Of a stretch of 64,000 bases of DNA, positions 1-10,539 are shown one piece after another. The notes under the pieces were generated by a model that did not search any database, was not told the origin of the DNA, and was given only the letters and a program-made list of their open reading frames with translations. Source of the DNA: Datnioides undecimradiatus (taxonomy: Eukaryota > Chordata > Actinopteri > Lobotiformes > Datnioididae); NCBI GenBank assembly GCA_008933995.1, contig WARS01000027.1:1328501-1392500 (forward strand), given 5' to 3'. The position numbers were made by a program, and so were the translations under genes. Position 1 is the first letter of the stretch. Every line of letters starts with the position of its first letter.

Positions 1-633
1 AGAGCACTCTAGAAGACTGGCTTCTCAAAGTTCACACAGGGGTCCTCTTTAAATGATTTCCTTTTTAGTGTTAATTAGTTAATTAACCAAATCATCAATA
101 AATTGCCCCACAGGGTATCTGCAGCCCCTGATGATCTGTTTGTAATATCCTGTACTATTTTTGGGTTGTGTAGCAACACACATTTAGCACATCCTGCATA
201 ACTGCTCATTTGATTATGTGAGTGATCTTCTTATCTGTTATACATTGCATTATATTGTGGTTTATTAAGGCCATCTTAAATCTATGTATATATTACTGCT
301 CAGGTGTATGTTTAAGTTTCTACAGTTATTTATTTAGTTTACTATAATTTTAAAAAGCATTACAAATTACAAATTACATTACATTACACGGATTTCATTC
401 TTTTTGTATTTTTTCCATGAATATCCCCCTGTAAACAGTAGATTCTCGTTACCGCTAAAGACAAGAAGGTTTTATTTTGAAGGGCTTCACTTCGTAAGTT
501 CCGGCTAACATCTATATGATTTTGGCGAACTTGACGCGACTTCCCCTGCTATCAGATTTCCAAACCTGAACCAGTTTAGCGGTGAGAAGGAGGTTTATTA
601 TGGTCTTCTTCAACAGCCAACTGACATGTCAGC

Positions 634-636
<3 letters not shown>

Positions 637-664
<28 letters not shown>
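637..664. repeat. (AC)n microsatellite
   Basis: Uninterrupted AC dinucleotide run of about 28 bp in AT-rich sequence, followed at 721-740 by a short (TCA)n run. Confidence 0.95.
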
Positions 665-667
<3 letters not shown>

Positions 668-720
668 CCCTTCATCTGTTTACAGTTTTGGCATGTTGGC
701 ACCGTTGTGATCTAATAACC

Positions 721-740
721 TCATCATCATCATCATCATC
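721..740. repeat. (TCA)n microsatellite
   Basis: Perfect trinucleotide run of about 20 bp. Confidence 0.9.
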
Positions 741-2879
741 TGTGGGTCTGAGAATTTAGATTTTTTACATTTTTTACATTTTTTTTATTGACTAAGAAAA
801 AAACACTTCCCATTAGTTTTGAAGTGGTTGCATTAACAGAAATGAAACTTTTTCTAATTTTAGTGTTAAAATCCCTTAAACGTGGCAAATAATAGATATA
901 ATCCAATCCTCTGGCTGTCAGATTATCAATATTTTAAAAGATACTTAATGAATTAGTCACGAAAGCATGAAAATATGAAAGATTATGACACTATCCTTGA
1001 GATGCTGCAACCTGGTAGATAATGCCTTACACTGGCAAATGTCATGATATTTAGAATGATTTGCAATCTGTAATCTGATTTCGACTGGATGCATGCACAG
1101 CAAGGCTGCAGTGAAATCATGCATAATCTGAAACCTCGCTAGGCTGAGCGGATGCAGGACACGCATGTTAACATTAATATTGCGTCGGAGAAAAGACCTT
1201 GGATGCGGTCAGCACGGCGCGCTGGAGCGAACACAATCCTTCGCTGTCGATCGTACCGTCAGCTGTTCGTACAAAACGCTGATTTCAGATCAACAGCGAG
1301 CATCTCGTGTTCGCTGTTCTCGTAAAACCTCGATGCAGCAAAATGGAAACAAGTCTGGTGCCTTTCACGTATCGTGCAGCGTTACCTAGACTGTGATTCG
1401 GTTTTCCCGCCAAACTCTATTTAAAAATCTACTAATTAAAGTTTATACGCGTAAACATTAATATCAGTGCAGACAAAACGCGACGGTAGTTGCTTTTCTA
1501 CACGAGCTAGACTCACTCTTATATTCGGCAACAATAAACTGAATTTAGGAAGATCATACATAAATAAAACTCAGAACATTTTGAACCGTCCCGCCTGTAA
1601 ATCCCTCAGCCCCTTTCACCAACAGCACCTCAATCGATGGCAGCAGCGTGGGATGAATTATGCACATATATTGCTTAATTATAAGTCTCTGGTGTTTTGT
1701 ACATATGCCGAAATTAATATTTGCGTTTACCTTGTTCAAATATTTTATTAACTTTTATTTTTAACATATGTACTAATGTTGAAATACAGGTTGACTTTAA
1801 ATGGTAGGATTGTCCAATGAAGTCTGGTGCGCGCTGTATGTCACTCGCTTTGAAGCGTCTCTCTCTAAACTGAAGACGTCGTGTTACACCACGCTGAGGA
1901 TGCTGACGCCTGGCTGTGAATTACAGACGGATAAAAGGGGGAAAGCCTTCCCCAGCACTTACCCGACCTCTGACGCGGGTTTGCGGGTTTTGACTCGGGT
2001 CAAAGCGTCCCCCTTTCCCGGATCTTAATCCCCCTGTGCGGCGTCTTATGATATTGCGGTTTATACTGAAGGCACGGGGACAGGAAATGCCGATATATTA
2101 CACTTACTGTGGTGTCCACTGGGTTACAGCGTTACGGTGGTATGTCAGGCTGCACGGCAGACACACACACAGTCCCAGATATGGTGGCTGGCTTTTTACT
2201 GCTGAAATGTCTCATAATACACGACAGCAACGTGGGCAAATGTAGGTCAAATTAAAGCCGAATGAATGAGCTGAGGCGGATGTTTGTTTTTTAAAGATGC
2301 TGCTTTGAATCGTGCAGTTATTGTGAGAGATGGACCAAGCTGTGCACCTTCGCTGACAGCAAAGGTGAGCTGAGGGTCTGAGCTGAGTCCCCGCAGCAGA
2401 CAGGGGCTATAAAAGGCGGAAAGCATTAAGGAAAATGATTTTAAAAGTTGAATTCATAAGAAAACTACATACAAATTGGAAAAGTAACAAAATAATGAAA
2501 TAAAAATAAAAATCTATAAAATCTGAACAAGGAAGGCGAGATAAACTCTCAATTTACCATAAGTCTTTAAACATGACCTAGGACCTTTCCTCTCTGTTCA
2601 CCTGCGCTGCCTTTTATTTTGAAACGCCACAGGACAGGAAGTGTGTGCAGGCACGTGGAACAGGTGAAAAGCTGATTGAAAAGTCATGATCACTTTATGC
2701 TAAATTTGTAAAGTAAAGCCAAGAAAAAGCATATTTCTTTCTTTAATTTGGTGAATAGTTATGAGAATAGAGGTTTTTTTCAAATTATAAAAATCATAAA
2801 TATCTATTTCTAGAATTCCTGCTCTTGGTTTTGGGTGTTTTCGTCTCACAAATCCTCTTTAAATCAGTGCTGACATGTG

Positions 2880-3172
2880 AGTAAGGAATCCAAAAGAGGG
2901 AAACAAATCCATAAAAGGCAGCTGGCAGAATCAGAGTCCAAGGAAAATCAAAATAAAATCCAACACACGAGGAAAAATGGCTGAAAACAGACAAACTGAA
3001 CAAGGAGCAAAGGGAATGACAGAGTGTATAAACAGACCTGGGAGGGAAAGTCAAATGAGGCGCAGGTGAAACTACACAACAGGTAAGACAGGTGACCAGA
3101 CAGATATAAGCGCACAAAGACACGGGGGGAAAACACTCTACAAAACAAAACAGGAAGTAACCGAACAGTTTA
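2880..3172. repeat. Probable fragment of a dispersed teleost repeat
   Basis: Purine-rich sequence on the plus strand with repeated phrases of the type ACAGACAAACTGAACAAGG, GGTGAAACTACACAACAGG and AACAGGAAGTAACCGAACAG. The style and the closing AGGAAGTAAC phrase are shared with the element at 13206-13457, suggesting the same or a related dispersed family. No termini can be defined. The family assignment is inference. Confidence 0.35.
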
Positions 3173-3285
3173 TTTATTGTGTGTTAACGTGAAAGGTGAA
3201 TAAAATTTTAAAAAGCTTCAAAATGTCTGAAATGATTAAAGAAGCATCACTGGGAAAAGTCGAGAGGCTGGGAGTCAGAGAGAGA

Positions 3286-3287
<2 letters not shown>

Positions 3288-3342
<55 letters not shown>
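3288..3342. repeat. Compound (TG)n(GA)n microsatellite
   Basis: A TG run of about 42 bp passes directly into a GA run of about 14 bp. It is the first member of a cluster of TG and CA tracts in 3.3-4.15 kb. Confidence 0.95.
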
Positions 3343-3472
3343 TTGGGGAGATCAAGAGATGCCGGCCCTCGTGACTGTGTGTGTGTGTTTACATCACAGA
3401 TAGGGACAGTGTGAGGAGATTCCCATCCAGCAGTGTTTCCCAAGGAACTGCAGGGGGAGGAACCTGACCCCT

Positions 3473-3475
<3 letters not shown>

Positions 3476-3504
<29 letters not shown>

Positions 3505-3558
3505 TTATACCCCCAGGGTCTGACAAAAAAAACTCCCACACACCCTCTCTTCCTCTGT

Positions 3559-3589
<31 letters not shown>
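3476..3589. repeat. Two (CA)n microsatellites
   Basis: CA runs at about 3476-3504 and 3563-3589, separated by unique sequence. They are on the strand complementary to the TG tracts at 3288 and 3960, so complementary runs alternate through this cluster. Confidence 0.93.
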
Positions 3590-3594
<5 letters not shown>

Positions 3595-3752
3595 GTTCAG
3601 CTAATCAACTTTGACCTCCGACCTTTACGTCACCAGAGGAGGAAGTGGCACTTGTCACCAGAAGGCGACCCACAGCGACACCCGGGGCAAAGATGGAGGT
3701 TAAATCACTCCTGGGAATAAATAAGATAACGAGTTTTAAAAGGTGTGAGCCA

Positions 3753-3836
3753 GTTTCATGGTGTTGTTTACCTGTTTCATGGTGTTGTTTACCTGTTTCA
3801 TTGTGTTGTTTACCTGTTTCATTGTGCTGTTTACCT
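3753..3836. repeat. 21-bp minisatellite, four units
   Basis: Four head-to-tail units of a 21-bp sequence starting GTTTCATGGTGTTGTTTACC, at 3753, 3774, 3795 and 3816. Later units carry single substitutions (ATGG to ATTG, TTGTT to CTGTT). As 21 is a multiple of 3, the array stays open in several frames, giving repetitive but spurious reading frames on both strands. Confidence 0.93.
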
Positions 3837-3956
3837 GTGTGTTCTGCCTCAGGTAAACAACACAGGTTTGTCATAACCCATACAACCACACTTCTGATAT
3901 TATGTGTCTTTTCATGTTTGACACCATAAATGTGTTTTTTTTTGTGTGTCTTGTGA

Positions 3957-3959
<3 letters not shown>

Positions 3960-4004
<45 letters not shown>

Positions 4005-4148
4005 TGGTGTTATACTCTACAGCGTGAGAAAGCTCTCTCCTGAGGGAAGTGTTTGACCGACCCCAGAACAGGAAGTGGGGACCAGTCCACTCTCCCTAAC
4101 ACACACACACACACACATACACACACACACACACGCACACGCACACAC
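3960..4148. repeat. (TG)n(GA)n and (CA)n microsatellite pair
   Basis: A TG run with a GA tail at 3960-4004 is followed about 95 bp later by an interrupted CA run at 4099-4148. The two are complementary in orientation. Confidence 0.93.
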
Positions 4149-4769
4149 TTAAGCTTGTAGTAGCACCCTTGTGAGGACCTTGATGGTCATGATGCCTTCT
4201 CTGCTGCCTGACATTAAAGGGACAGTTCATGTTTTTTAATGTGTAGTTGTATGAGCTGCTTCTCCATAGTCAGTGTATCACCTGAATTAGACGGCACCAG
4301 TGCATGAAGCTAAGCAATGTACAGCTGGGGGTGGAGTCAGCAGCAAAAATGTGATTTAAACACATTAAGAGGTCAGTTTGAATGTACACTATATTTATAA
4401 TATTTGCATTTTTAAAGTAGATAAACAGAGGCCCTGAAATCATATAGGTTCCCATTAGATGCACCAGACTCCATTGACCAAAACACTCATTTTAGCTTGA
4501 AGAACACTGGAGTTGACCATGTGCTGTTGAATCGGTTTGTTGGTATGTTTCTGTTGTTGTGTGTCTTCGGTGACTCCAAACTCACCCTTTTAAAGGCTGA
4601 ACACACAAAATGATGAAATCAAAACTAACCAATTGAGGAAGAAGTAGACCAGCAACTCCTATGTTCTGCTAGTTAAAATTACTATTTTTGTTAATGGAGT
4701 TTGGTGGATTTGAAACATCAGCCTGTTTCCTATCAGAAAGGGTCATCTGACAACAAGGTAAACTAGGGA
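4149..4769. other. Gene-free stretch
   Basis: I see no gene, RNA or defined repeat here. The sequence is moderately AT-rich with no coding-like frame. Confidence 0.5.
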
Positions 4770-4791
4770 ATATATATATATATATATATAT
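4770..4791. repeat. (TA)n microsatellite
   Basis: Pure TA run of about 22 bp. Confidence 0.93.
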
Positions 4792-4889
4792 GTTTTTAAG
4801 ATGTTTATAATCATTTTGCTGCTTACCTGTCACAGCAGTACAGTGCATAGCTTCCTACACCAATTAGTCAGAAAGTCAGTTTGACTCCA

Positions 4890-5060
4890 GGTGAAGGTTG
4901 GTCCTCCATCTTGGTACAGGCTGAAATATCACAACATCTGCTGAACTTTGATTATCCCAATCTTTATACCCGAATACCTGCAAAATTAATAGCATTCCCA
5001 TCAGCCTGAGCTGTACTTTGTATGTAGGGCTAGCTAATGTTAGCATGTATTAGCATAGGG
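4890..5060. repeat. Dispersed GTTAGC-type teleost repeat
   Basis: Contains the linked phrases CATCTTGGTACAGGCTGAAA, CCCATCAGCCTGAGCTGTAC and GCTAATGTTAGCATGTATTAGC. I recognise this order of phrases from a very abundant repeat in percomorph genomes. Related copies in the window are near 63300-63430 (CCCATCAGCCTCAGCTGCAT) and, in GTTAGCATGCTAA form, near 17530, 21700 and 40565. No coding capacity. Exact ends and family name are not assigned. Confidence 0.55.
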
Positions 5061-6440
5061 AATGAATATAGGGTACATGGTGATTATTATTATTATGTCA
5101 AATTATATGGAAATCCTGCATTAGGTTTGCTGAAACTAACCCCAGACAGGTGTGATACAATATATGGCCAAAAGTATGTGGACGTGTTGGTCTCAGGCTG
5201 CTTCACAAAGATGCTTTATATAAGTGTAAAATGCACTTTTAACATACCACCTTCGTTGATTTTATGTGGTTACAGTTCTTACTCTGTTAATGGGTTAATG
5301 AATGGAAAAAAATTGCAAAAATTTTAAATTAATGTCCACATTTTCCTTCATTTTACTCATTTTACTTCGTTTTCACAGTCCAAAATGTCCTCACTTTGCA
5401 GGTTTAAAACTCGACAGTGTCCCCCCAAAGAGAGAGGTACAAGCAGCTGTTAGCTGTTAGCCTGTGCCACCACCTGTTGGCAACTTGTTGCTCAGACTCC
5501 AAACAGCTAATCTGCTTAAAACTGCAGCAATTTATCAAACCTCAAATTTAAAGATTAATAAACTCAAAAGTCGGTGACTGATATTCCTCCAGCAGCCGAG
5601 CAATGACAGCTCAGTATGTTCTCTGACGGTTGAAGTTGATCAGACAGACAGCAGAGATCTCAGGCTGCAGGAAAGGTTTATTAAACATTCAAAACTTTAT
5701 TTTTTCATTGGATTGTTCTGCTCGGTGGAGCCTGTTATTCGACGGCAGCCAGCCGTTAAAGTCTGTAATGAAAGGACGTCGATCAAAGCGTGACACCATC
5801 GTTCCCGCGGATTAAAGGAAATCAGCTGCCGTGATTTAATCACTAACGCAAACAGCGATGTGACGGAGAAGAGGAGCAGCAGGAGATAAAAACAAAAACA
5901 AAAGGTTTGACAGCTTCAAAACTGCAGATGTTGAAGCCCAAAAACATCCCGTCAGTTCAAATGAAACCCACAGATTCCCACCTGCTCACCTGAGTCCAGT
6001 CTTCCTCCTTTTAATGACACAAATTCACAGAATATAATATGCAGATGTTCTTATTCTTCATCACGGGCATCCTCTCATCACTGTGAAACGGCATTTCACA
6101 GCTAAAAGCATGAAGAGTCACACATCTGAGCCGCCTCAATCAAAACTAATCAGTGCTGTCACGACCTATTAGCATCAAAACCACAATGATCCCCGTCAGA
6201 GGTTCGTTCAGCCGATCGTTCATCACTCTTTGTTTCATCCCTTCATCCCTCTGTTCTGCTGCTTTAATGCTACAGGCTGTGGCCAAAAGTATGTGGACGC
6301 CCAAACATTATCTAAATATGACTATTAGTCCAAAAACCAGAAAAAAAAATCAATAATAATGATAATAATAACTTTGTATATGTGACATATTCATGAAAAT
6401 ACATAAAATGACAAAAGTGAAAGTGCAAAATAAATATATA

Positions 6441-6482
6441 CATTTAGACTTATTTACATAAATATGTAAATAAGTCTAAATG
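6441..6482. repeat. 42-bp near-perfect palindrome
   Basis: Two 20-nt arms, CATTTAGACTTATTTACATA at 6441-6460 and its exact reverse complement at 6463-6482, flank a 2-nt AA spacer. It lies inside the MITE-like region. It could extrude as a cruciform or, if transcribed, form an AT-rich hairpin. It is not an obvious terminator or miRNA, since the loop is too short. Confidence 0.9.
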
Positions 6483-6552
6483 AGTCAATCGTGGACAGAA
6501 ATGGGCTCATATGCAGCTGGTGTGCAGGAAAGCAGGAAATGACCAAATATAA

Positions 6553-6574
6553 AAATAAATAAATAAATAAATAA
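6553..6574. repeat. (AAAT)n microsatellite
   Basis: About five units of AAAT/TAAA in the AT-rich interior of the MITE-like region. Confidence 0.85.
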
Positions 6575-7353
6575 GATGAAACAATAAGAGAGGATCTCAT
6601 ATGATAAATAATTAATAAACATATGAAGCAAAGGGAAGCATTTATGTTCCATTACTATATGTCAAGTCTGTAATACTACTACTACTAATAATAATAGTAA
6701 TAATGGAGTTTTTTATGCAGGACTTATTAAATAAATGTACAAGGTGCTTCATGTAGCAACCAAAGAGCTGATCAACATGTGAAAATGTATAAAACACAGC
6801 AATAAAATACAAACAACACCAAACAAAACAGATAAAAATGAAAAATGGCAAAACCAATAAACAGAATAAGATTATAATTATTATGAGAAACTGGGTGGAG
6901 ACATATAGACAGAATATGAACAATAGTATCACATGAAATCAGGGAAGGCGGCGCAATAAAAGTACGTTTTTATACTTTTATACTTCATAGATTAAAATAT
7001 TTGTACATCTGTGAAACAGCCTGAGACCAAAGTGTCCACATACTTTTGGCCACATGCTGCAGGAGTCTGCGGCTGCAGCCAGGACCTCGTCCTCTTTGCT
7101 TTGTCCTTCAACATCCTTTAACTCAAGATTTAAAAACCTCGTAATTCACTCCATAAAAGCCCAGAACTGCCAACTTTTAAACCATCCTTTAAAAAACAGT
7201 CGTATATTCATTTTAATTATTATTGTTTGGTAAAATGCATCTTTAAAGCGCTGCTCTAATGACAGTAGCATGTTAGCACTAAATGAATCACCTTTAATAT
7301 TAATATTTATCCTCGCTGTGGTGTAAAGAGGAATGAGTTCGTGTGTGTCTCTT

Positions 7354-7372
7354 TGGCCACTAGAGGGCGACA
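7354..7372 (+). promoter_or_regulatory. CTCF-like binding motif
   Basis: TGGCCACTAGAGGGCGACA matches the vertebrate CTCF core consensus (CCASYAGRKGGCRS in IUPAC code) at all core positions except one weak 3' position. The G-rich core is on the plus strand, so the motif points right. CTCF is a zinc-finger protein that anchors chromatin loops and boundaries. The call rests only on this motif; occupancy is unknown. A second strong match in opposite orientation lies at 50809-50826. Confidence 0.5.
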
Positions 7373-8424
7373 TTGCATCAGTTTAATTAAGCGGCGCTGC
7401 AGCACGCGTAATTCTCAATGCTCTGCAGCCAAAGACACTGAGTGCACGCGTGGAAAGCACAGTCTTACCCTCCTTTTTGATTTAACAGAGCAGAGAAACG
7501 TGGTGGAGCACAACATCTGGACGAATGTGCATCTCTTCACTGACCCGATACCTTCTTCTTCCACCGGTGGCCAAGCTTTCTGGCTTGTGACCCATCGCCA
7601 CAGCCTCCATATTTTAAAATCTTATGAAATGAAAAAGTCATTTTTGAGCAATTTTATCAGGTAAATCACACAAAAACAAGCAAAGATTTGAGAAAAGTCT
7701 TAAAAATGAGCAGGATTCAGTGCAGCTGAAGCATGTTTTTGTCTTTTCTGTGGTGTTTAAAGTGCAATGTGTGACATTTCTGCTGTTGATTGACTATTAT
7801 ACACATTATTGCACCCAGTGTCGTAGCTGTTCGTTATTTTTAGCTCTATATTTGAACCAGATGAAGGATTTTAGCCGTCTGAAGGAATAATCCACCGAAC
7901 AGCATCAGAGAAACACTCGATTCATTGCTTTTATCTGTTTCAATCCACAGTTTGACCCCGCGTGGCTTCACTCGCTCACCTAAACCTAGTTTCCTGTTGT
8001 TTGCCGACAGCAGAGTGATGTTCTGCTGCTGCAGCTCGTCTGTTTCCAGCTTCACAGATGTTCTTTCTTGCAGACTTTGGTTGTAACGAGCTGCTGTCGG
8101 AGCTGCTGCTGCTTTCGTCTCGTCGTTCTCCTCTGACCTCTGACATCAACGAGGCGCTTTCACCCAGACCGTGCTGCAGCGACGACAAAGCTGCGTTCAC
8201 TGCAGATCATCCTGACCATGCCTACATGCATCAAGATGCTGCCGTGTGATTGGCTGCTTAGATATTTGCATAATAACATACCTAATAAATCAGTCAATGA
8301 GGCTTTGATGCTGCATTAGGTGCTCCTCAGAAGGTCTGGTTACAGCATGGAAACAACATGGACGCCACAAAGAAGATGTGACGTATGAGTGGCTGTCGTT
8401 TTAAAGCTAATTAATAACTTTATA
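7373..8424. other. Gene-free stretch left of the Tigger insertion
   Basis: No gene is supported. Around 7840-7920 there is sequence related to the repeat at 11490-11560: both share a phrase of the type CAGATGAAGGATTTYAG followed by CATCAGAGAAAC or TATCAGAGAAAC. Around 8040-8160 there is a GCTGCTGCTG-rich segment with frames open on both strands but no family match. Confidence 0.4.
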
Positions 8425-8446
8425 CAGTGGTACCTTGACTTACGAG
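8425..8446 (+). repeat. Tigger left terminal inverted repeat
   Basis: 22-bp terminus starting with CAGTGG directly after the TA duplication at 8423-8424. It matches the right terminus at 21 of 22 positions; the single difference is A versus G at position 8. Confidence 0.93.
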
Positions 8447-8524
8447 CGTCCCAACTAACGAGATAGGAGCCGCCTCTCCGCCGATTTTTTGCTTTGAGTT
8501 GCGAGCTAAAATTCGGGTTACGAG
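8438..8524 (+). promoter_or_regulatory. Subterminal TTACGAG-type motif array, left end
   Basis: Four variants of one 9-bp motif in the same orientation: ACTTACGAG (8438), ACTAACGAG (8454), AGTTGCGAG (8497) and GGTTACGAG (8516). Comparable motifs sit inside the right end (10493, 10509 and, inverted, 10540). Reiterated subterminal motifs are commonly transposase binding sites in DNA transposons; that role here is inferred. Confidence 0.55.
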
Positions 8525-8621
8525 CCAACTTCAGATACTCCACCGCTAGTTGGCGTAGCGAACATCCGGCCAGCATCCCATGTCTCACTCGATTATTTTG
8601 AAAAACTTCGTTTTTCCAACC

Positions 8622-10310
8622 ATGGGTCCGAAGAAAGTGAGTGCGAAGGGCAGCGCTGAGAAGAAGAAGAGGATGATGTGCATCGAATTAAAGAAAGAAA
8701 TTATCGAAAAACATGACCAAGGTGTGCGTGTAGTCGACTTGGCGAAGCAGTACGAGCGTAGCACTTCTACGATCTGCACCATACTGAAGCAGAAGGAGTC
8801 GATAAAGGCTATAACGCCAGCCAAGGGCGTTAAAATCATTTCTAAACATCGGACATCTATCTATGAAAACATGGAGAAGCTGCTGATGGTGTGGTTGACG
8901 GAGAAGCAGCTGGCAGGAGACACCCCAGGCACGTCGACGGACGAGGCATCGAGCAAGCCGTTTAAAGCCAGTCGGGGCTGGTTCAAGAATTTTAAAAAGA
9001 GGACCGGCATTCACTCCGTTGTCAGGCAAGGTGAGGCGGCAGGCGCGGACATGAAGGCAGCTGAGGATTACCTCAAAACCTTTGCCGGAGTTATAGCAGC
9101 CGAAGGATACATCCCCCAGCAAGTCTTCAACTGTGACGAGACAGGACTGTTTTGGAAGAAGATGCCCAGGAGGACTTGTATAACGGCAGAGGAGAAGAGG
9201 AGGCCAGGCCACAAACCCATGAAGGATAGGCTAGCCCTCGCACTGTGTGCCAATGTGAGCGGCGACTGCAAGATTAAGCCGCTGCTCGTTTATCATTCGG
9301 AAAACCCCAGAGCCTTTAAGTCACATAAGATTCTGAAAGAAACACTGCAGGTTATGTGGAGGGCAAACCCGAGGGCGTGGGTCACCAGGCAGTTCTTTGT
9401 GGAGTGGGTGAATTTGGTCTTTGGTCCTGGTGTTAAGAAATACCTCCAGGAAAATAACCTACCCCTGCAAGCCCTTCTTGTCCTGGACAATGCACCTGCT
9501 CACCCACCTAACCTAGAAGACGACATCCTCGACGAGTTCAAGTTTATAAAGGTTCTATACCTTCCACCCAACACCACCTCTATCCTGCAGCCCATGGACC
9601 AGCAGGTGATTTCTAATTTCAAGATGCTCTTCACCAAGCACCTGTTCCGCCACTGCTCTGAGGTGACGGAGAGCACAAACCTCACCCTTCGAGAGTTCTG
9701 GAAGGACCACTATAACATCGTGATATGCCTCAGAATGATCGATATGGCCTGGCAGGGTGTTACAAAGAGGACCTTGACCTCTGCGTGGAAGAAGCTGTGG
9801 CCCGAGGTTGTGTCTGAAACGGACTCTGAAAGACTCGAACCCGAAGCGGCAGTGGTGGAGGAGATTGTATCCCTCGGCAAGTCCATGGGCCTGGACATGG
9901 ATGAAGGTGACACCAATGAGCTCATCGAGGAGCACTCCGAGGAACTGACAGCAGAGGAGCTAAAGGAGCTACAGATGCAGCAGCACACAGAGGTTTTGCA
10001 GGAAACAGGTGACGCGGAGGAGGCGGAGGAGGTCACCTCTACAAGTGAGATAAAGGAAATGTTGGGAATGTGGGAGAAACTTTCAGACTTTATTCAAAAG
10101 AAACACCCAGAAAAAGTTGCAACTGGGCGTGCGACGGCGCTATTCAATGACACTTGCCTAACTCATTTCAGAAACACTCTGAAGGGGCGGATGAAACAGA
10201 CCTCATCAGACGGGTTTTTATCGAAAACTCCTGCAGATGAAAGTGAGGAAAGCGTGTTGTTCAGTTCAGCCTCTCTCCTCCACCTCCGTCAGCATCCTCA
10301 AGTCGTCTGA
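8622..10310 (+). CDS. Tigger transposase (CENP-B/pogo family)
   Basis: DDE-type transposase that would bind the element ends in the nucleus and catalyse excision and insertion at TA. The frame is open from an upstream ATG at 8580, but I choose ATG 8622: it lies in a strong ACCATGG context and begins the family-like MGPKKVSAKG, giving 562 residues. In that numbering: lysine-rich start with KKKR at 14-17; first helix-turn-helix about 20-65; second CENP-B-type helix-turn-helix about 75-135, containing ASRGWFKNFKK; DDE domain about 165-390 with catalytic D172 (in NCDETG), D289 (in LVLDNAPAH) and D326 (in LQPMDQQ), a DDD triad with 36 residues between the last two. The tail 420-480 is acidic and glutamate-rich. 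The second helix-turn-helix looks short: VWL to FKASRGW spans about 21 residues, where related Tigger proteins have some 38. The ending LHLRQHPQVV is also not one I recognise from the family. There are no internal stops. Confidence 0.95.
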   Translation: MGPKKVSAKGSAEKKKRMMCIELKKEIIEKHDQGVRVVDLAKQYERSTSTICTILKQKESIKAITPAKGVKIISKHRTSIYENMEKLLMVWLTEKQLAGDTPGTSTDEASSKPFKASRGWFKNFKKRTGIHSVVRQGEAAGADMKAAEDYLKTFAGVIAAEGYIPQQVFNCDETGLFWKKMPRRTCITAEEKRRPGHKPMKDRLALALCANVSGDCKIKPLLVYHSENPRAFKSHKILKETLQVMWRANPRAWVTRQFFVEWVNLVFGPGVKKYLQENNLPLQALLVLDNAPAHPPNLEDDILDEFKFIKVLYLPPNTTSILQPMDQQVISNFKMLFTKHLFRHCSEVTESTNLTLREFWKDHYNIVICLRMIDMAWQGVTKRTLTSAWKKLWPEVVSETDSERLEPEAAVVEEIVSLGKSMGLDMDEGDTNELIEEHSEELTAEELKELQMQQHTEVLQETGDAEEAEEVTSTSEIKEMLGMWEKLSDFIQKKHPEKVATGRATALFNDTCLTHFRNTLKGRMKQTSSDGFLSKTPADESEESVLFSSASLLHLRQHPQVV

Positions 10311-10340
10311 TCTCCAAGGTAAATGCTGTGCATTATACTT

Positions 10341-10346
10341 AATAAA
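10341..10346 (+). promoter_or_regulatory. Polyadenylation signal of the Tigger transcript
   Basis: Canonical AATAAA 31 bp after the transposase stop codon and inside the right terminal repeat, well placed to end the transposase mRNA. Confidence 0.6.
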
Positions 10347-10539
10347 ACCAGTTTATTGCAGCACATTCTATTGTATTGTTTTTTATGCAATATTCGTTAT
10401 TTATAAGTACGTTTTTCAAATTGTGGTGTTTTTTGGGGGCCCGGAACGGATTAATGGCATTTCAATTCATTTCAATGGGGAAAATTGATTTGACATACGA
10501 GTAATTTGAGTTATGAGCTCCGTCACGGAACGAATTAAA

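Larger units (their letters stand above)
1..2879. other. Gene-free flank with two CpG-rich patches
   Basis: I see no gene in this stretch. Most of it is AT-rich unique sequence with short TA/TTA-rich runs. Two patches stand out for CpG density against the depleted background: about 1130-1400 and about 1800-2050. The second contains short GC-rich repeats of the type GACGCGGGTTTGCGGG. Neither patch shows a convincing promoter, splice signal or coding frame; the open frames over them are 60-95 codons and expected by chance. Confidence 0.5.
5160..7054. mobile_element. MITE-like region with inverted termini
   Basis: The left end (from about 5165) reads GGCCAAAAGTATGTGGAC followed by a TTGGTCTCAGGCTG phrase and TTCACA. 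The reverse complement of 7008-7054 reads the same order with few mismatches, giving an inverted repeat of roughly 45 bp about 1.9 kb apart. A third copy of the terminal 21 bp (TGTGGCCAAAAGTATGTGGAC) lies at 6279-6299 in plus orientation, exactly matched in inverse at 7034-7054. The interior is AT-rich with no transposase, so this is a non-autonomous element or nested pair (6279-7054 inside 5165-7054). I see no clear target-site duplication. The terminal motif recurs in teleost genomes; I do not assign a superfamily. Confidence 0.55.

Noticed and set aside
3605..3929. Repetitive frames (NETGKQH and PVSLCCL repeats)
   Set aside because: By-product of the 21-bp minisatellite at 3753-3836.
8688..9212. 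174-codon minus frame opposite the transposase
   Set aside because: A shadow of the transposase frame, with no independent evidence of expression.
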